A stretch of 6,889 nt of DNA from an uncultured archaeon A07HN63 (lineage in GTDB: Archaea > Halobacteriota > Halobacteria > Halobacteriales > Haloferacaceae). The stretch is from assembly GCA_000496215.1 (NCBI GenBank), contig KI543219.1:318569-325457 (forward strand), read 5' to 3'. Positions 1-5,921 of the stretch are shown here, piece after piece. The position numbers were made by a program, and so were the translations under genes. How positions within the stretch are numbered: position 1 is the first letter of the stretch; every line of letters begins with the position of its first letter. The notes under the pieces are model-generated. The model searched no databases. It saw only the letters and a list, made by a program, of their open reading frames with translations, and had not been told where the DNA came from.

Positions 1-40
1 CAGTGAGCACCCCGACGCCGACGAGTCCTCTTCGGAGTGA
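1..40 (+). CDS. Possible C-terminal tail of an upstream gene (partial)
   Basis: Reading from base 2, twelve codons are open before a TGA at 38-40 and give SEHPDADESSSE. A short Asp/Glu/Ser-rich tail like this is typical of the C-terminus of many haloarchaeal proteins, and the codons mostly end in G or C. The stretch is too short to identify a family, and a chance reading is quite possible. If real, the gene starts to the left of the window and is on the plus strand. Confidence 0.3.
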   Translation, partial: SEHPDADESSSE

Positions 41-183
41 GCGTCACAGCAGTAGCGTCGGTCACTGCGTGTTGAGACATTGAGTTCCGCGGAACCGGAA
101 TAAAATTTCAAGCGTCACAACAGTTGCGAATATTGCCCGTATTCGTGTTAGCGGGTGTGATATTTCTCGGATAGCATCACCGG

Positions 184-423
184 TTGGCACATCCTACAGT
201 CCGTACTGTTTTGAATGAGCGGCACATAGTATGGTACATGGTAGCAACCCTGTTATACCTATCCGGCGAGCAGGTCCTCACCCTGAAGTTGCAGTCGATG
301 GTATCGATGACAGTCTTCGGGGTGATTATCGGATTCCTGCTGCGTCAGGCGTTTCGGGCAGTTGAGGAACCGGGGTTTCTCGATAGAGACACCTCGAATC
401 GGTCCCCGTTGGACCCAATTTGA
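184..423 (+). CDS. Doubtful small two-helix membrane protein, unknown family
   Basis: The ORF gives 79 residues from a TTG, or 61 from an in-frame ATG at 238. Two hydrophobic stretches are visible, roughly residues 15-34 (IVWYMVATLLYLSG and following) and 38-54 (SMVSMTVFGVIIGFLL). A basic/acidic C-terminal tail follows, so a small inner-membrane protein is plausible. I do not recognise a family. Codon use is less GC3-biased than in the clear genes of this window, and there is no good start codon or well-placed promoter; the AT-rich GATATTT at 159-165 is only about 22 bases before the TTG. The same frame is hydrophobic just upstream (124-171) but is cut by a TAG at 172-174, so this may be the remnant of a longer membrane protein. 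Whether it is expressed is uncertain. Confidence 0.33.
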   Translation: MAHPTVRTVLNERHIVWYMVATLLYLSGEQVLTLKLQSMVSMTVFGVIIGFLLRQAFRAVEEPGFLDRDTSNRSPLDPI

Positions 424-787
424 GTGAGCACATCATGGGAGACCAGTAAAATACACCAATAAAAGTCGCCTCTCGCCGGCTGTTAGACGCCGTCGGCCGT
501 CTCCGTTGTCGCCCCGAGGTGCTCTACTACTGTCTGTAGTTTTCGCGTTCGATACACGACTCGTTACAGAAATTAATACAACCAGCTACGCACCGCAGGG
601 TGATCAGCGCGCGACGATTACCACGAATTCCCGATCCAGTTCCGAAATATCTGGTACCGGTCTCCGTGAATCACTCTGGGGTGGAAGCAGTGGTCTATCT
701 GTATATGATTTTACCATAGATGCATATGATTTTCAAAACAATTAGCAAATTGAATTTCTGTTTGTAATTGATTATTGCGCTGAATTA
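424..787. other. Intergenic region with no convincing gene
   Basis: This stretch between the small membrane ORF and the HEAT-repeat gene holds no ORF I can support. A plus-strand reading from a TTG at 506 to 745 has unbiased codons and a low-complexity Ser/Thr/Asn-rich product with no recognisable domain. A short GC3-rich reading at 462-536 (codons for ASRRLLDAVGRLRCRPEVLYY) lacks a start codon and ends in TAG. It could be a decayed gene fragment. From about 690 onward the sequence becomes strongly AT-rich and leads into the promoter of the HEAT-repeat gene. Confidence 0.5.
703..733. repeat. Short direct repeat ATATGATTTT, two copies
   Basis: The 10-base word ATATGATTTT occurs at 703-712 and again at 724-733. 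The copies are 21 bases apart start to start, close to two helical turns. They lie about 55-85 bases upstream of the TATA box of the HEAT-repeat gene. Same-face spacing is what a dimeric DNA-binding protein would need, but the region is AT-rich and a chance repeat is possible. Confidence 0.4.
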
Positions 788-798
788 TTTTTATATTT
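788..798 (+). promoter_or_regulatory. TATA box of the HEAT-repeat gene
   Basis: TTTTTATATTT is centred about 27 bases before the ATG at 820. This is the spacing expected for a haloarchaeal leaderless transcript whose 5' end falls at or next to the start codon. There is no Shine-Dalgarno-like sequence before the ATG, which fits leaderless translation. It also supports the choice of 820 as the start. Confidence 0.72.
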
Positions 799-819
799 CA
801 ATAGACAGTAAATACCCCA

Positions 820-2094
820 ATGGTTGATCAGCCATCCCCGCGAGAGTCTGACTATCTCTATACGCTGGCCAACCGGGGAGAGTACGGCGGGATTATCCGG
901 CATATTCAGCACCACGACGACCAGAGCGTTCGCTACGGTGCTGCCGGGGTACTGGCGGAGTCCGTGCACTCGTTCGAAGAGGTGATGACACCGGAGGCAC
1001 GGAAGGCACTGATTACAGCGGTGCTGGACGAACCCAGCGATGCCGTCCGGGCAAACATTCTCAAGGTACTCCTCCACGTTGACGAGTCGATCATCGACAA
1101 CGTCATCGCTCGACTGGAGATGGAGCCGCGATCAACGCCGACCGGGACACCGTACCCGCTGATTCTGACGAAGTGGCACGCCAAGCGGTGGCCCGAGCTT
1201 CGCTACCTTGCGGTCGCCGGCTTCGGCAGTGTCGCAAGCCAGAGCACGATCTCGAAGCTCCGGACGACGCTCAACAGAGAGGAGAACCTGCGTGTGCTGC
1301 GCCGGGCGATCGAGGAGAGCGGAAACGTCGGGGACGAACGGTTCGTCACCCCGATTCAGGAACACCTGCGCGTTGACGAGGAGCAGTATCAGCAGTCCGC
1401 CAACGAATCGGCGCTTCGAGAGGTCAAGGAAGCCGCCGTCGAGGCGCTGGTGAAGATCGGGACAAACGCCGCCTACGAGGCGCTGGTGACCGCCTCTCGC
1501 GGGACGGACGAGGAGCTCAAGGAACACGTGATCAGTGAGATCGGCAAGTTCGGGGCCCAGAAGACGGTCGATCTGATCGTCGACGAGCTACACAACGAGG
1601 AGAACGACGAGTTGCGCGGGGAGGCAGCCGAGGGCATTATCACGTCGTTTACCCAAACGGACTTCGAGGAGGGCCACTCGGTGCGAGAGGAGGCACTCGA
1701 TCTGATCGGCGAGGATGTCTCGACGAGCGTCTCCAACGAGTTTGCGGACATCGTCCGGGAGTCGCCGCGCAAATCAGAGCAACGGAATGCGGCCTGGTTG
1801 CTGGGCCAGCTCGATACGACAGATCAGGAGACCCTGGAGTGTTTGCTTGCGTCGCTGGAGGATGATGATGCCTATCTGCGAAAGGTCGCAACAGCGAGTT
1901 TGACCAATCTCGATCCGATCAAGGTCGAAGACAAGATGGAGACGTATCTCGAACAGGTCGAGGAGGGAACCGAGGCGCACAAGCTGGCGACGTTCATCAA
2001 GGAGAATATCAAAGACGAGGCAGAGGAAGCCAAGAAGGAACTCGTCAACTACAGCTACGTCGGCAGCCCAAGCGACTACACCGCCCAGCAGTAA
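820..2094 (+). CDS. HEAT-repeat (PBS lyase HEAT-like) protein, function unknown
   Basis: A 424-residue, strongly acidic soluble protein built mostly of paired amphipathic helices of about 30 residues each, the pattern of PBS-lyase HEAT-like repeats. Repeat-like units are visible at roughly residues 20-48 (SVRYGAAGVLAE), 56-85 (DAVRANILKVLL), 126-152 (ELRYLAVAGFGSV), 155-182, 197-225 (EVKEAAVEALVKIG), 231-258 (ELKEHVISEIGKFG), 264-275, 318-347 (EQRNAAWLLGQL) and 352-380 (YLRKVATASLTNL). The C-terminus (about 385-424) is a charged Lys/Glu-rich helix and a short polar tail. There is no signal peptide, membrane segment or catalytic motif. HEAT-like repeats usually serve as a protein-protein or protein-nucleic-acid scaffold, so a scaffold or adaptor role is inferred, with no partner indicated. 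The gene stands alone between two AT-rich gaps and has its own TATA box, so it is probably a single-gene transcript. The ATG at 820 is supported by promoter spacing. Coding is certain; function is not. Confidence 0.9.
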   Translation: MVDQPSPRESDYLYTLANRGEYGGIIRHIQHHDDQSVRYGAAGVLAESVHSFEEVMTPEARKALITAVLDEPSDAVRANILKVLLHVDESIIDNVIARLEMEPRSTPTGTPYPLILTKWHAKRWPELRYLAVAGFGSVASQSTISKLRTTLNREENLRVLRRAIEESGNVGDERFVTPIQEHLRVDEEQYQQSANESALREVKEAAVEALVKIGTNAAYEALVTASRGTDEELKEHVISEIGKFGAQKTVDLIVDELHNEENDELRGEAAEGIITSFTQTDFEEGHSVREEALDLIGEDVSTSVSNEFADIVRESPRKSEQRNAAWLLGQLDTTDQETLECLLASLEDDDAYLRKVATASLTNLDPIKVEDKMETYLEQVEEGTEAHKLATFIKENIKDEAEEAKKELVNYSYVGSPSDYTAQQ

Positions 2095-2505
2095 CCGGGC
2101 GAGCCGACACCGCGTTCTCGACGAGGAGTAGCAACCGGATGGCGATAGCAACAGGGCTTCTCTCCGTGAGGTGGCCGCAAATCGTGAGCGCGCACACGGC
2201 AGAGCCCGCTGAAAAGGCATCTGACCTTAAATAGATAATATATTTTGATCAGTATGCAGGTGTAGGGATATAATTAGCCGAACCCTTTTATTTTAGCTCG
2301 GAGTTTGTTCAGGTGCCCACAACAGACAACTGGGCCAACGTATACTTCGGTCAGGGATCATCTGACCCACCACCCCCTCTGTGGCGTCAGTCTCGCGGTG
2401 CTCCGTCTCTCCCCCACCGCAGCTGGCTTTTGCGATGGTAACTCCGTAGCGACGCTCCTGTAAGACGAACTGATCCAGACAGTTTCTCCAATTTGGGAAC
2501 ACAAC
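2095..2505. other. Intergenic region, no convincing gene; AT-rich island
   Basis: Between the HEAT-repeat gene and the winged-helix gene I see no gene I can support. Positions 2226-2296 are AT-rich and include TTTTATTTTA at 2286-2295. That could be a T-rich transcription stop or a TATA element, but no start codon follows at a useful distance. On the minus strand, 2502-2293 is open from a GTG (69 codons, beginning VFPNWRNCLDQFVLQERRYG), with mixed codon use and no family I recognise. It might be a decayed fragment of a mobile-element gene, but I cannot show that. Confidence 0.5.
2349..2367. repeat. Short inverted repeat (6-bp arms, 7-base loop)
   Basis: GGTCAG at 2349-2354 and CTGACC at 2362-2367 are exact reverse complements separated by GGATCAT. 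Read as RNA or single-stranded DNA this folds into a 6-bp hairpin. It lies in the gap before the winged-helix/PIN pair and is not followed by a T run, so it is not an obvious terminator. It could be a protein-binding dyad or a relic of a mobile-element end, or chance. Confidence 0.45.
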
Positions 2506-2535
2506 GTGGTAATATCCACTATGGTTATACGTATA
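2506..2535 (+). promoter_or_regulatory. Promoter and dyads of the winged-helix/PIN operon
   Basis: TTATAC at 2525-2530 is about 27 bases before the ATG at 2554, the usual TATA position for a leaderless transcript. The TATA overlaps a perfect 10-base palindrome, TATACGTATA, at 2526-2535. Just upstream is a second dyad, GTGG-N6-CCAC, at 2506-2519. Dyads over and beside the TATA box fit a repressor site. The downstream winged-helix protein is the natural candidate for binding, as antitoxins usually repress their own operons. Binding is inferred, not shown. Confidence 0.5.
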
Positions 2536-2553
2536 GCAGGAATACTTTCAGTC

Positions 2554-2904
2554 ATGAGTCGAGACCGAACAGAGTCCGGCCAGTACGCTGAGACGGTTAC
2601 AATCGACCGGGTTCGGCGTGTTTTCCGTGCTGTCGATGGGCCGGCCGTGACGACTGCCGATATCGCAGCGGAGCTCGGTGTGACAGCTGAAGCTGCGCGC
2701 CGGAAGCTGAACGAGCTGCACACGCGGGGGATGCTCGGGAAACGAAAGACGGCTGGCCGGAACCTCTACTGGCTGCAGGCAGAGAGCGATGCCGCTGATC
2801 TCAACCCGGATGATCCCGTCTGGGGAACGGAGCCGATACCGGGCGACGAGACGGTGAGTGAGGCCGATATCGACGACGTGCTGTACGGCGAACTCAATGA
2901 GTAG
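2554..2904 (+). CDS. Winged-helix DNA-binding protein, probable antitoxin of the PIN pair
   Basis: A 116-residue acidic protein. Residues about 15-75 form a winged helix-turn-helix. The segment TTADIAAELGVTAEAARRKL (33-52) carries the helix-turn-helix, and MLGKRKTAGRNLYWL (60-74) looks like the wing with its basic hairpin. The tail (76-116) is acidic and probably unstructured, ending in EADIDDVLYGELNE. Antitoxins often have this layout, with an N-terminal DNA-binding domain and a C-terminal tail that wraps the toxin. The ATG at 2554 is preferred over the GTG at 2506 because the domain begins just after it and the TATA box lies 25-30 bases upstream; the extra 16 residues would be encoded by promoter sequence. 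The stop overlaps the start of the PIN gene by 8 bases, which points to co-transcription and translational coupling. The main alternative is a plain MarR/ArsR-type regulator that merely neighbours a PIN gene. Pairing is inferred from context. Confidence 0.82.
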   Translation: MSRDRTESGQYAETVTIDRVRRVFRAVDGPAVTTADIAAELGVTAEAARRKLNELHTRGMLGKRKTAGRNLYWLQAESDAADLNPDDPVWGTEPIPGDETVSEADIDDVLYGELNE

Positions 2905-3355
2905 TGCTGCCCGGCGATCCCCGGCCATCGTGGACACAGGCATGTTCTTTGCGTATTATTACGCGTCTGCAGAACAGCACACCCGCGCACGTGACACACT
3001 CGATGCCATCGTCAGTGGAGAACTGTCGTTCGGCCCGCTGTTCACCACGCAGGCGGTGCTCTCCGAGCTTGCAACGCTGCTCCGCCGAAAGAGTACCCAC
3101 GACGAGGCGATTCGAGCGGTCACCGAGATTCACGACAGCGGGAGCTTCAACCGCCTCGTCGTAGATCGAGCCACGTTCGATAGAGCACTGGAGCAGTTCG
3201 AGCAGTACGACGATCAAACCATCTCGTTCGTGGATCACACGACAGCCGTGCTGGCTGCTGAACGAGATATTGACCATGTCCTTGGGTTCGATGCGGACTT
3301 TCAGACGCTCGGCTTCACCCGTGTTCCGGTCGACACCGGACTAACTGATACCTGA
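2897..3355 (+). CDS. PIN-domain ribonuclease, VapC-like probable toxin
   Basis: A 152-residue protein covering a complete PIN domain. PIN domains are Mg2+-dependent single-strand ribonucleases whose active site is a cluster of acidic residues. The candidates here are D13 in IVDTGMFFAY, E57 in LSELATLLRR, D113 in SFVDHTTAVLA, and D132 or D134 in LGFDADFQTLGF; all four usual positions are filled, so it should be active. VapC-type PIN toxins cut specific RNAs such as initiator tRNA or the rRNA sarcin-ricin loop; the target of this one cannot be read from sequence. The ATG at 2897 is chosen because it places the first Asp near the N-terminus and overlaps the stop of the winged-helix gene by 8 bases. 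An upstream in-frame ATG at 2858 would only add out-of-frame antitoxin sequence. No separate promoter is visible, so expression probably depends on the upstream gene. Confidence 0.87.
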   Translation: MSSAARRSPAIVDTGMFFAYYYASAEQHTRARDTLDAIVSGELSFGPLFTTQAVLSELATLLRRKSTHDEAIRAVTEIHDSGSFNRLVVDRATFDRALEQFEQYDDQTISFVDHTTAVLAAERDIDHVLGFDADFQTLGFTRVPVDTGLTDT

Positions 3356-3404
3356 CATACGCCACTCCAGTGTAGATCGATGAGTGACGGCCGAACGAAC
3401 GTCC

Positions 3405-3410
3405 TTTTAC
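3405..3410 (+). promoter_or_regulatory. TATA-like element of the NOG1 gene
   Basis: TTTTAC lies 25-30 bases before the ATG at 3435, where a haloarchaeal TATA box for a leaderless transcript is expected. It falls inside the region that a longer reading from a GTG at 3384 would treat as coding, which argues for the shorter protein. The match to the consensus TTTAWA is only partial. Confidence 0.5.
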
Positions 3411-3434
3411 GCGTTGGGGCTGTATACTCCGGAA

Positions 3435-4406
3435 ATGATTTTCGAGAACCTCCCCACAGCTCCGCGGTCGGAGGAGCTCCTCGACAAGGCCTTCTCGCGG
3501 GCTGCCCGGGCAGGCAACGCCAAGGGCGGTCTCGAGGCCCAGCAGTCGATGCTGACCGTCGCGGTCAACATCACCTCCGACAACCTCGAAAACGTCGTCA
3601 CCGCGTGGCCGGATTTCGAGTACATCGACCCCTTCTACTACGAACTCGCCGACGCCATCGTCGATGTCGACGCCCTCCGGCAGTCGCTCTCGGAGGTCAC
3701 GTGGGCCAGCCGCCAGATCGAGGAGTTGGGCCGCGAGTACCAGTCGAAGCTCCGCAAGACCGAGCCCGACACGGCGCGCAAACACCGCAAGCAGGCCTTC
3801 GCCCGTATCGCCGACATCATGGACGAGATCAAGGACGACCTCCGGGCGGTCGGCGACGCCCGCGACGAACTCAAGACCCTCCCGGACATCAAGCCCGACG
3901 AGCCGGCCATCGTCATCGCCGGCTACCCGAACGTCGGCAAATCCTCCTTCGTCAACCACGTCACCCGCGCCTCGAACGAGATCGCCGAGTATCCCTTTAC
4001 GACGCGTGGCGTCCAGATCGGCCACGTCGACCGCGACCGGGTTCGCTACCAGTTGATCGACACGCCGGGGCTGCTCGACCGCCCCGAGGACGAGCGCAAC
4101 GATATCGAGCGACAGGCCGCCGGCGCGATCGAACATCTGGCCGATACGATCCTGTTTTTCGTCGACGCCTCCGGCGACTGTGGCTACCCGCTGGACGTAC
4201 AACTCGCCCTCCGTGACGAGCTGGCCGACCGGTTTGGCGACCGCGAGATTCCCGTGCTGACGATCTGCAACAAGAGCGACCGCTCGACCGATGTCGAGGC
4301 CGACGCCTACATGAGTGTGACCGAGGAGGATGGCGTCGACGACGCCCTCGAACTCGGCGTCGAGGCGGTCGGCCACGAGCCTGACCTCCCGTCACGAGAC
4401 GCCTGA
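3435..4406 (+). CDS. nog1: NOG1-family GTPase, ribosome large-subunit assembly
   Basis: A 323-residue GTPase of the OBG-HflX superfamily, NOG1 family. Residues 1-150 are a helical N-terminal domain with family-typical stretches such as LLDKAFSRAARAG, DPFYYELADAIVD and DTARKHRKQAFARIADI. The GTPase domain follows: G1 GYPNVGKSS (163-171), G2 at YPFTTRG (186-192), G3 DTPGLLD (209-215) and G4 NKSD (279-282). The usual G5 is degenerate. In eukaryotes Nog1 acts in maturation of the 60S subunit; the archaeal protein is inferred to act on 50S assembly in the cytoplasm. The start at 3435 (MIFENLPTAP) matches where I expect haloarchaeal members to begin, and a TATA element sits 25-30 bases upstream. 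A 17-residue extension from a GTG at 3384 is less likely. Its stop is 17 bases from the stop of the convergent cyclo-ligase gene. Confidence 0.93.
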   Translation: MIFENLPTAPRSEELLDKAFSRAARAGNAKGGLEAQQSMLTVAVNITSDNLENVVTAWPDFEYIDPFYYELADAIVDVDALRQSLSEVTWASRQIEELGREYQSKLRKTEPDTARKHRKQAFARIADIMDEIKDDLRAVGDARDELKTLPDIKPDEPAIVIAGYPNVGKSSFVNHVTRASNEIAEYPFTTRGVQIGHVDRDRVRYQLIDTPGLLDRPEDERNDIERQAAGAIEHLADTILFFVDASGDCGYPLDVQLALRDELADRFGDREIPVLTICNKSDRSTDVEADAYMSVTEEDGVDDALELGVEAVGHEPDLPSRDA

Positions 4407-4423
4407 GAACGGGCGAGCGACCG

Positions 4424-5133
4424 CTACTCGGGCTGGAGTCGCTGCAGCACCGGAATCTCGGCGATCTTTGCCTCGCCGATGTCGTCCCAGTAGAGACCAT
4501 CCGGTCGGGCCGCGGCGGCGTCGGTGTCGATGGTCTGTGTTGGTGTCACGACTAGATCCAGTGGCACGTCGTGACGGTCGGGCTCGATTTCGCTATCTGC
4601 GACGACCTGGCTATCATGGACAGTCGTGGCGACCGTGGTATCGGCATCAACGCGGTCGAAGCCACGCAGGACGGCGAACTCCAGATCGCTGAACCCCTCG
4701 CCTTTGCCAACGCGGTTGCCGGCTTCGTCGACGGCGACGCTGCCGGCGACGATGAGGTCGATGTGGGGCATCGCTTCTGGATCGACGGGCACGCCGTGTT
4801 TTGCGGAGCCGGAGACTGTCGTCGCGTCGTCGATATCAGGAACTTCGTCCGGTGCGAGCCGGAGAAACGGCTGGTCATCGCTCAACCGCGGGACAGCCAT
4901 ATAGAGCGTTTTGCCGTCGCGGAGCGCCTGCCGGCGGACCGGCAACTGCGGCGCGTCAGGGTTGCATTTGAGCGTATCGGCGGCCTGCCACGCGTCAGTT
5001 GCGGCCAGTCGGTCGGCGGCGTCACCTGCGTTGGCGAAGTTCGGAATCCGGCCGTGCGGCGGGAACGGAAACCGGGCGATCCCCTCGCGTCGAGGTGGTC
5101 CCAGATTCGCTCGCGGAGGTCGTCTTTGGACAT
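4424..5133 (-). CDS. 5-formyltetrahydrofolate cyclo-ligase with apparent N-terminal frameshift
   Basis: 5-formyltetrahydrofolate cyclo-ligase uses ATP to convert 5-formyl-THF to 5,10-methenyl-THF, returning folate to the one-carbon pool. The body is clear: ARFPFPPHGRIPNF near the N-terminus, NPDAPQLPVRRQAL, KTLYMAVPRL, the glycine-rich RVGKGEGFSDLEFAVLRGF, and the closing HDVPLDLVVTPTQTI. The expected N-terminal helix, MSKDDLRERIWDHLDA, begins at the ATG at 5133, but it is in a different frame from the body. Reading must change frame at about 5080-5090, next to four Gs (CCCC on the plus strand, 5081-5084). One extra G would join the parts as a protein of about 236 residues. The only intact single-frame start near by is an ATG at 5149, which gives 241 residues with an unfamiliar, Arg/Pro-rich first 22 (MVTPIYVQRRPPRANLG...). 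Sequencing error, recent mutation, or use of the 5149 start are all possible. Family identity is secure; the N-terminus is not. Confidence 0.85.
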
Positions 5134-5156
5134 ATATCGGTGTCACCATGGCTGCT

Positions 5157-5162
5157 GAAAAC
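5157..5162 (-). promoter_or_regulatory. Weak TATA-like element for the cyclo-ligase gene
   Basis: On the minus strand GTTTTC lies 24-29 bases before the ATG at 5133 but only 8-13 bases before the alternative ATG at 5149. If this is the TATA box, the transcript would start at or near 5133. That supports MSKDDLRE as the natural N-terminus and so strengthens the case for a frameshift. The match to a haloarchaeal TATA box is weak. Confidence 0.3.
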
Positions 5163-5224
5163 TTCGGGTGCTCCTGGTCGGGCCTGAACGTAACCCGTTT
5201 CCCTGCCGGTCGCCGAGAGCGGGT

Positions 5225-5851
5225 ATGTTCGACGGTCGCCCGGACTGCAACGACGAAATCGTACTGGTCGGGCGGTCGAACGTCGGCAAGTCGACGATCA
5301 TGCGAGAGTTGACGGGGCATTCCGTGCCGACCGGGCAGAAACCCGGGGTAACACAGGAACCCAACCACTTCGACTGGTCGGGCCAGAGCTTCATGTTCAC
5401 CGACCTGCCGGGGTTCGGCTTCATGTCCGGTGTCGAGGGCGAGCACCGCGAGACGATCCAGACCGACATCGTTCGCTACATCGAGGAGAACACCGACGCC
5501 ATCCTCGCGGCCGTCCTCGTCGTCGACGGCAAGAGCGTCATCGACATTATCGACCGCCACAGCGACCGCGGCGAGGTGCCCCACGACGTGGAGATGTACC
5601 ACTTTCTGGACGACCTTGGGATTCCACCCGTCGTCGCGGTCAACAAGATGGACAAGGTCGACGACAGAGACGCCCGGCTCGACGCCCTCTGTGATCGACT
5701 CGGCCTGTTCCCGCCGTGGCAACAGTGGAACGACGAGGTGATTGCCCCGATCACGGCCAAATCGGGTCGCATCAGCAGCCTGCGGGCCGCCCTGCGGACC
5801 CACATTGAGAGCGCCAAGCGGGAGGAGTTGCTGCAGTTCGTCACCGGGTAG
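5225..5851 (+). CDS. engB: Ribosome-biogenesis GTP-binding protein EngB (YihA/YsxC family)
   Basis: A 208-residue GTPase with all G motifs: G1 GRSNVGKST (16-24), G2 Thr in KPGVTQ (39-44), G3 DLPGFGF (60-66), G4 NKMD (140-143) and a G5 at TAKSG (177-181). The FGFMSGVE sequence after G3 and PPWQQW at 163-168 are features I associate with the archaeal branch. Bacterial EngB/YsxC binds the 50S subunit and is needed for its late assembly; the same role is inferred here. The ATG at 5225 (MFDGRPDCND) is chosen because the GTPase strand starts directly after it; an upstream TTG at 5168 would add 19 residues unlike the family. It is divergent from the cyclo-ligase gene, with 91 bases between starts. 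I see no strong TATA box or Shine-Dalgarno site for it. Confidence 0.94.
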   Translation: MFDGRPDCNDEIVLVGRSNVGKSTIMRELTGHSVPTGQKPGVTQEPNHFDWSGQSFMFTDLPGFGFMSGVEGEHRETIQTDIVRYIEENTDAILAAVLVVDGKSVIDIIDRHSDRGEVPHDVEMYHFLDDLGIPPVVAVNKMDKVDDRDARLDALCDRLGLFPPWQQWNDEVIAPITAKSGRISSLRAALRTHIESAKREELLQFVTG

Positions 5852-5875
5852 TGTTACAGAGTGAAGCAAATCTCC

Positions 5876-5910
5876 AGTTGACTATTGTGATTATATAGTA
5901 ATAGTTGACT
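5876..5910. promoter_or_regulatory. TATA element within a dyad and a flanking direct repeat
   Basis: TTATATAG at 5891-5898 resembles a haloarchaeal TATA box. It sits between the arms of an inverted repeat, ACTATT (5881-5886) and AATAGT (5900-5905). It is also flanked by a direct repeat, AGTTGACT, at 5876-5883 and 5903-5910. Such an arrangement around a TATA box suggests a regulated promoter reading right from about 5922, or bidirectionally. It lies 25 bases after the engB stop, so it could instead be part of the engB 3' end. Confidence 0.35.
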
Positions 5911-5921
5911 GATTGTTTTGC

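Noticed and set aside
506..745. 79-residue plus-strand reading from a TTG before the HEAT-repeat gene.
   Set aside because: TTG start, no well-placed promoter, no GC3 bias, low-complexity Ser/Thr/Asn-rich product without a recognisable domain, running into the AT-rich promoter region.
2293..2502. 69-residue minus-strand reading beginning VFPNWRNCLDQF.
   Set aside because: GTG start, mixed codon use, no family recognised; kept only as a possible decayed fragment in the gap description.
3384..3434. N-terminal extension of NOG1 from a GTG at 3384.
   Set aside because: The extra 17 residues contain the TATA-like TTTTAC, and the family is expected to begin at MIFENLP.
3315..4376. 353-residue minus-strand reading opposite NOG1.
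   Set aside because: The plus strand encodes a complete NOG1 GTPase; the antisense product has repetitive Val/Asp/Gly/Leu composition and no recognisable domain, a codon-bias shadow.
5150..5869. Long minus-strand reading that would extend the cyclo-ligase frame upstream to 5869 (481 residues in total).
   Set aside because: It runs antisense through all of engB, whose GTPase motifs are clear on the plus strand. Such open antisense frames are common in GC-rich haloarchaeal genes.
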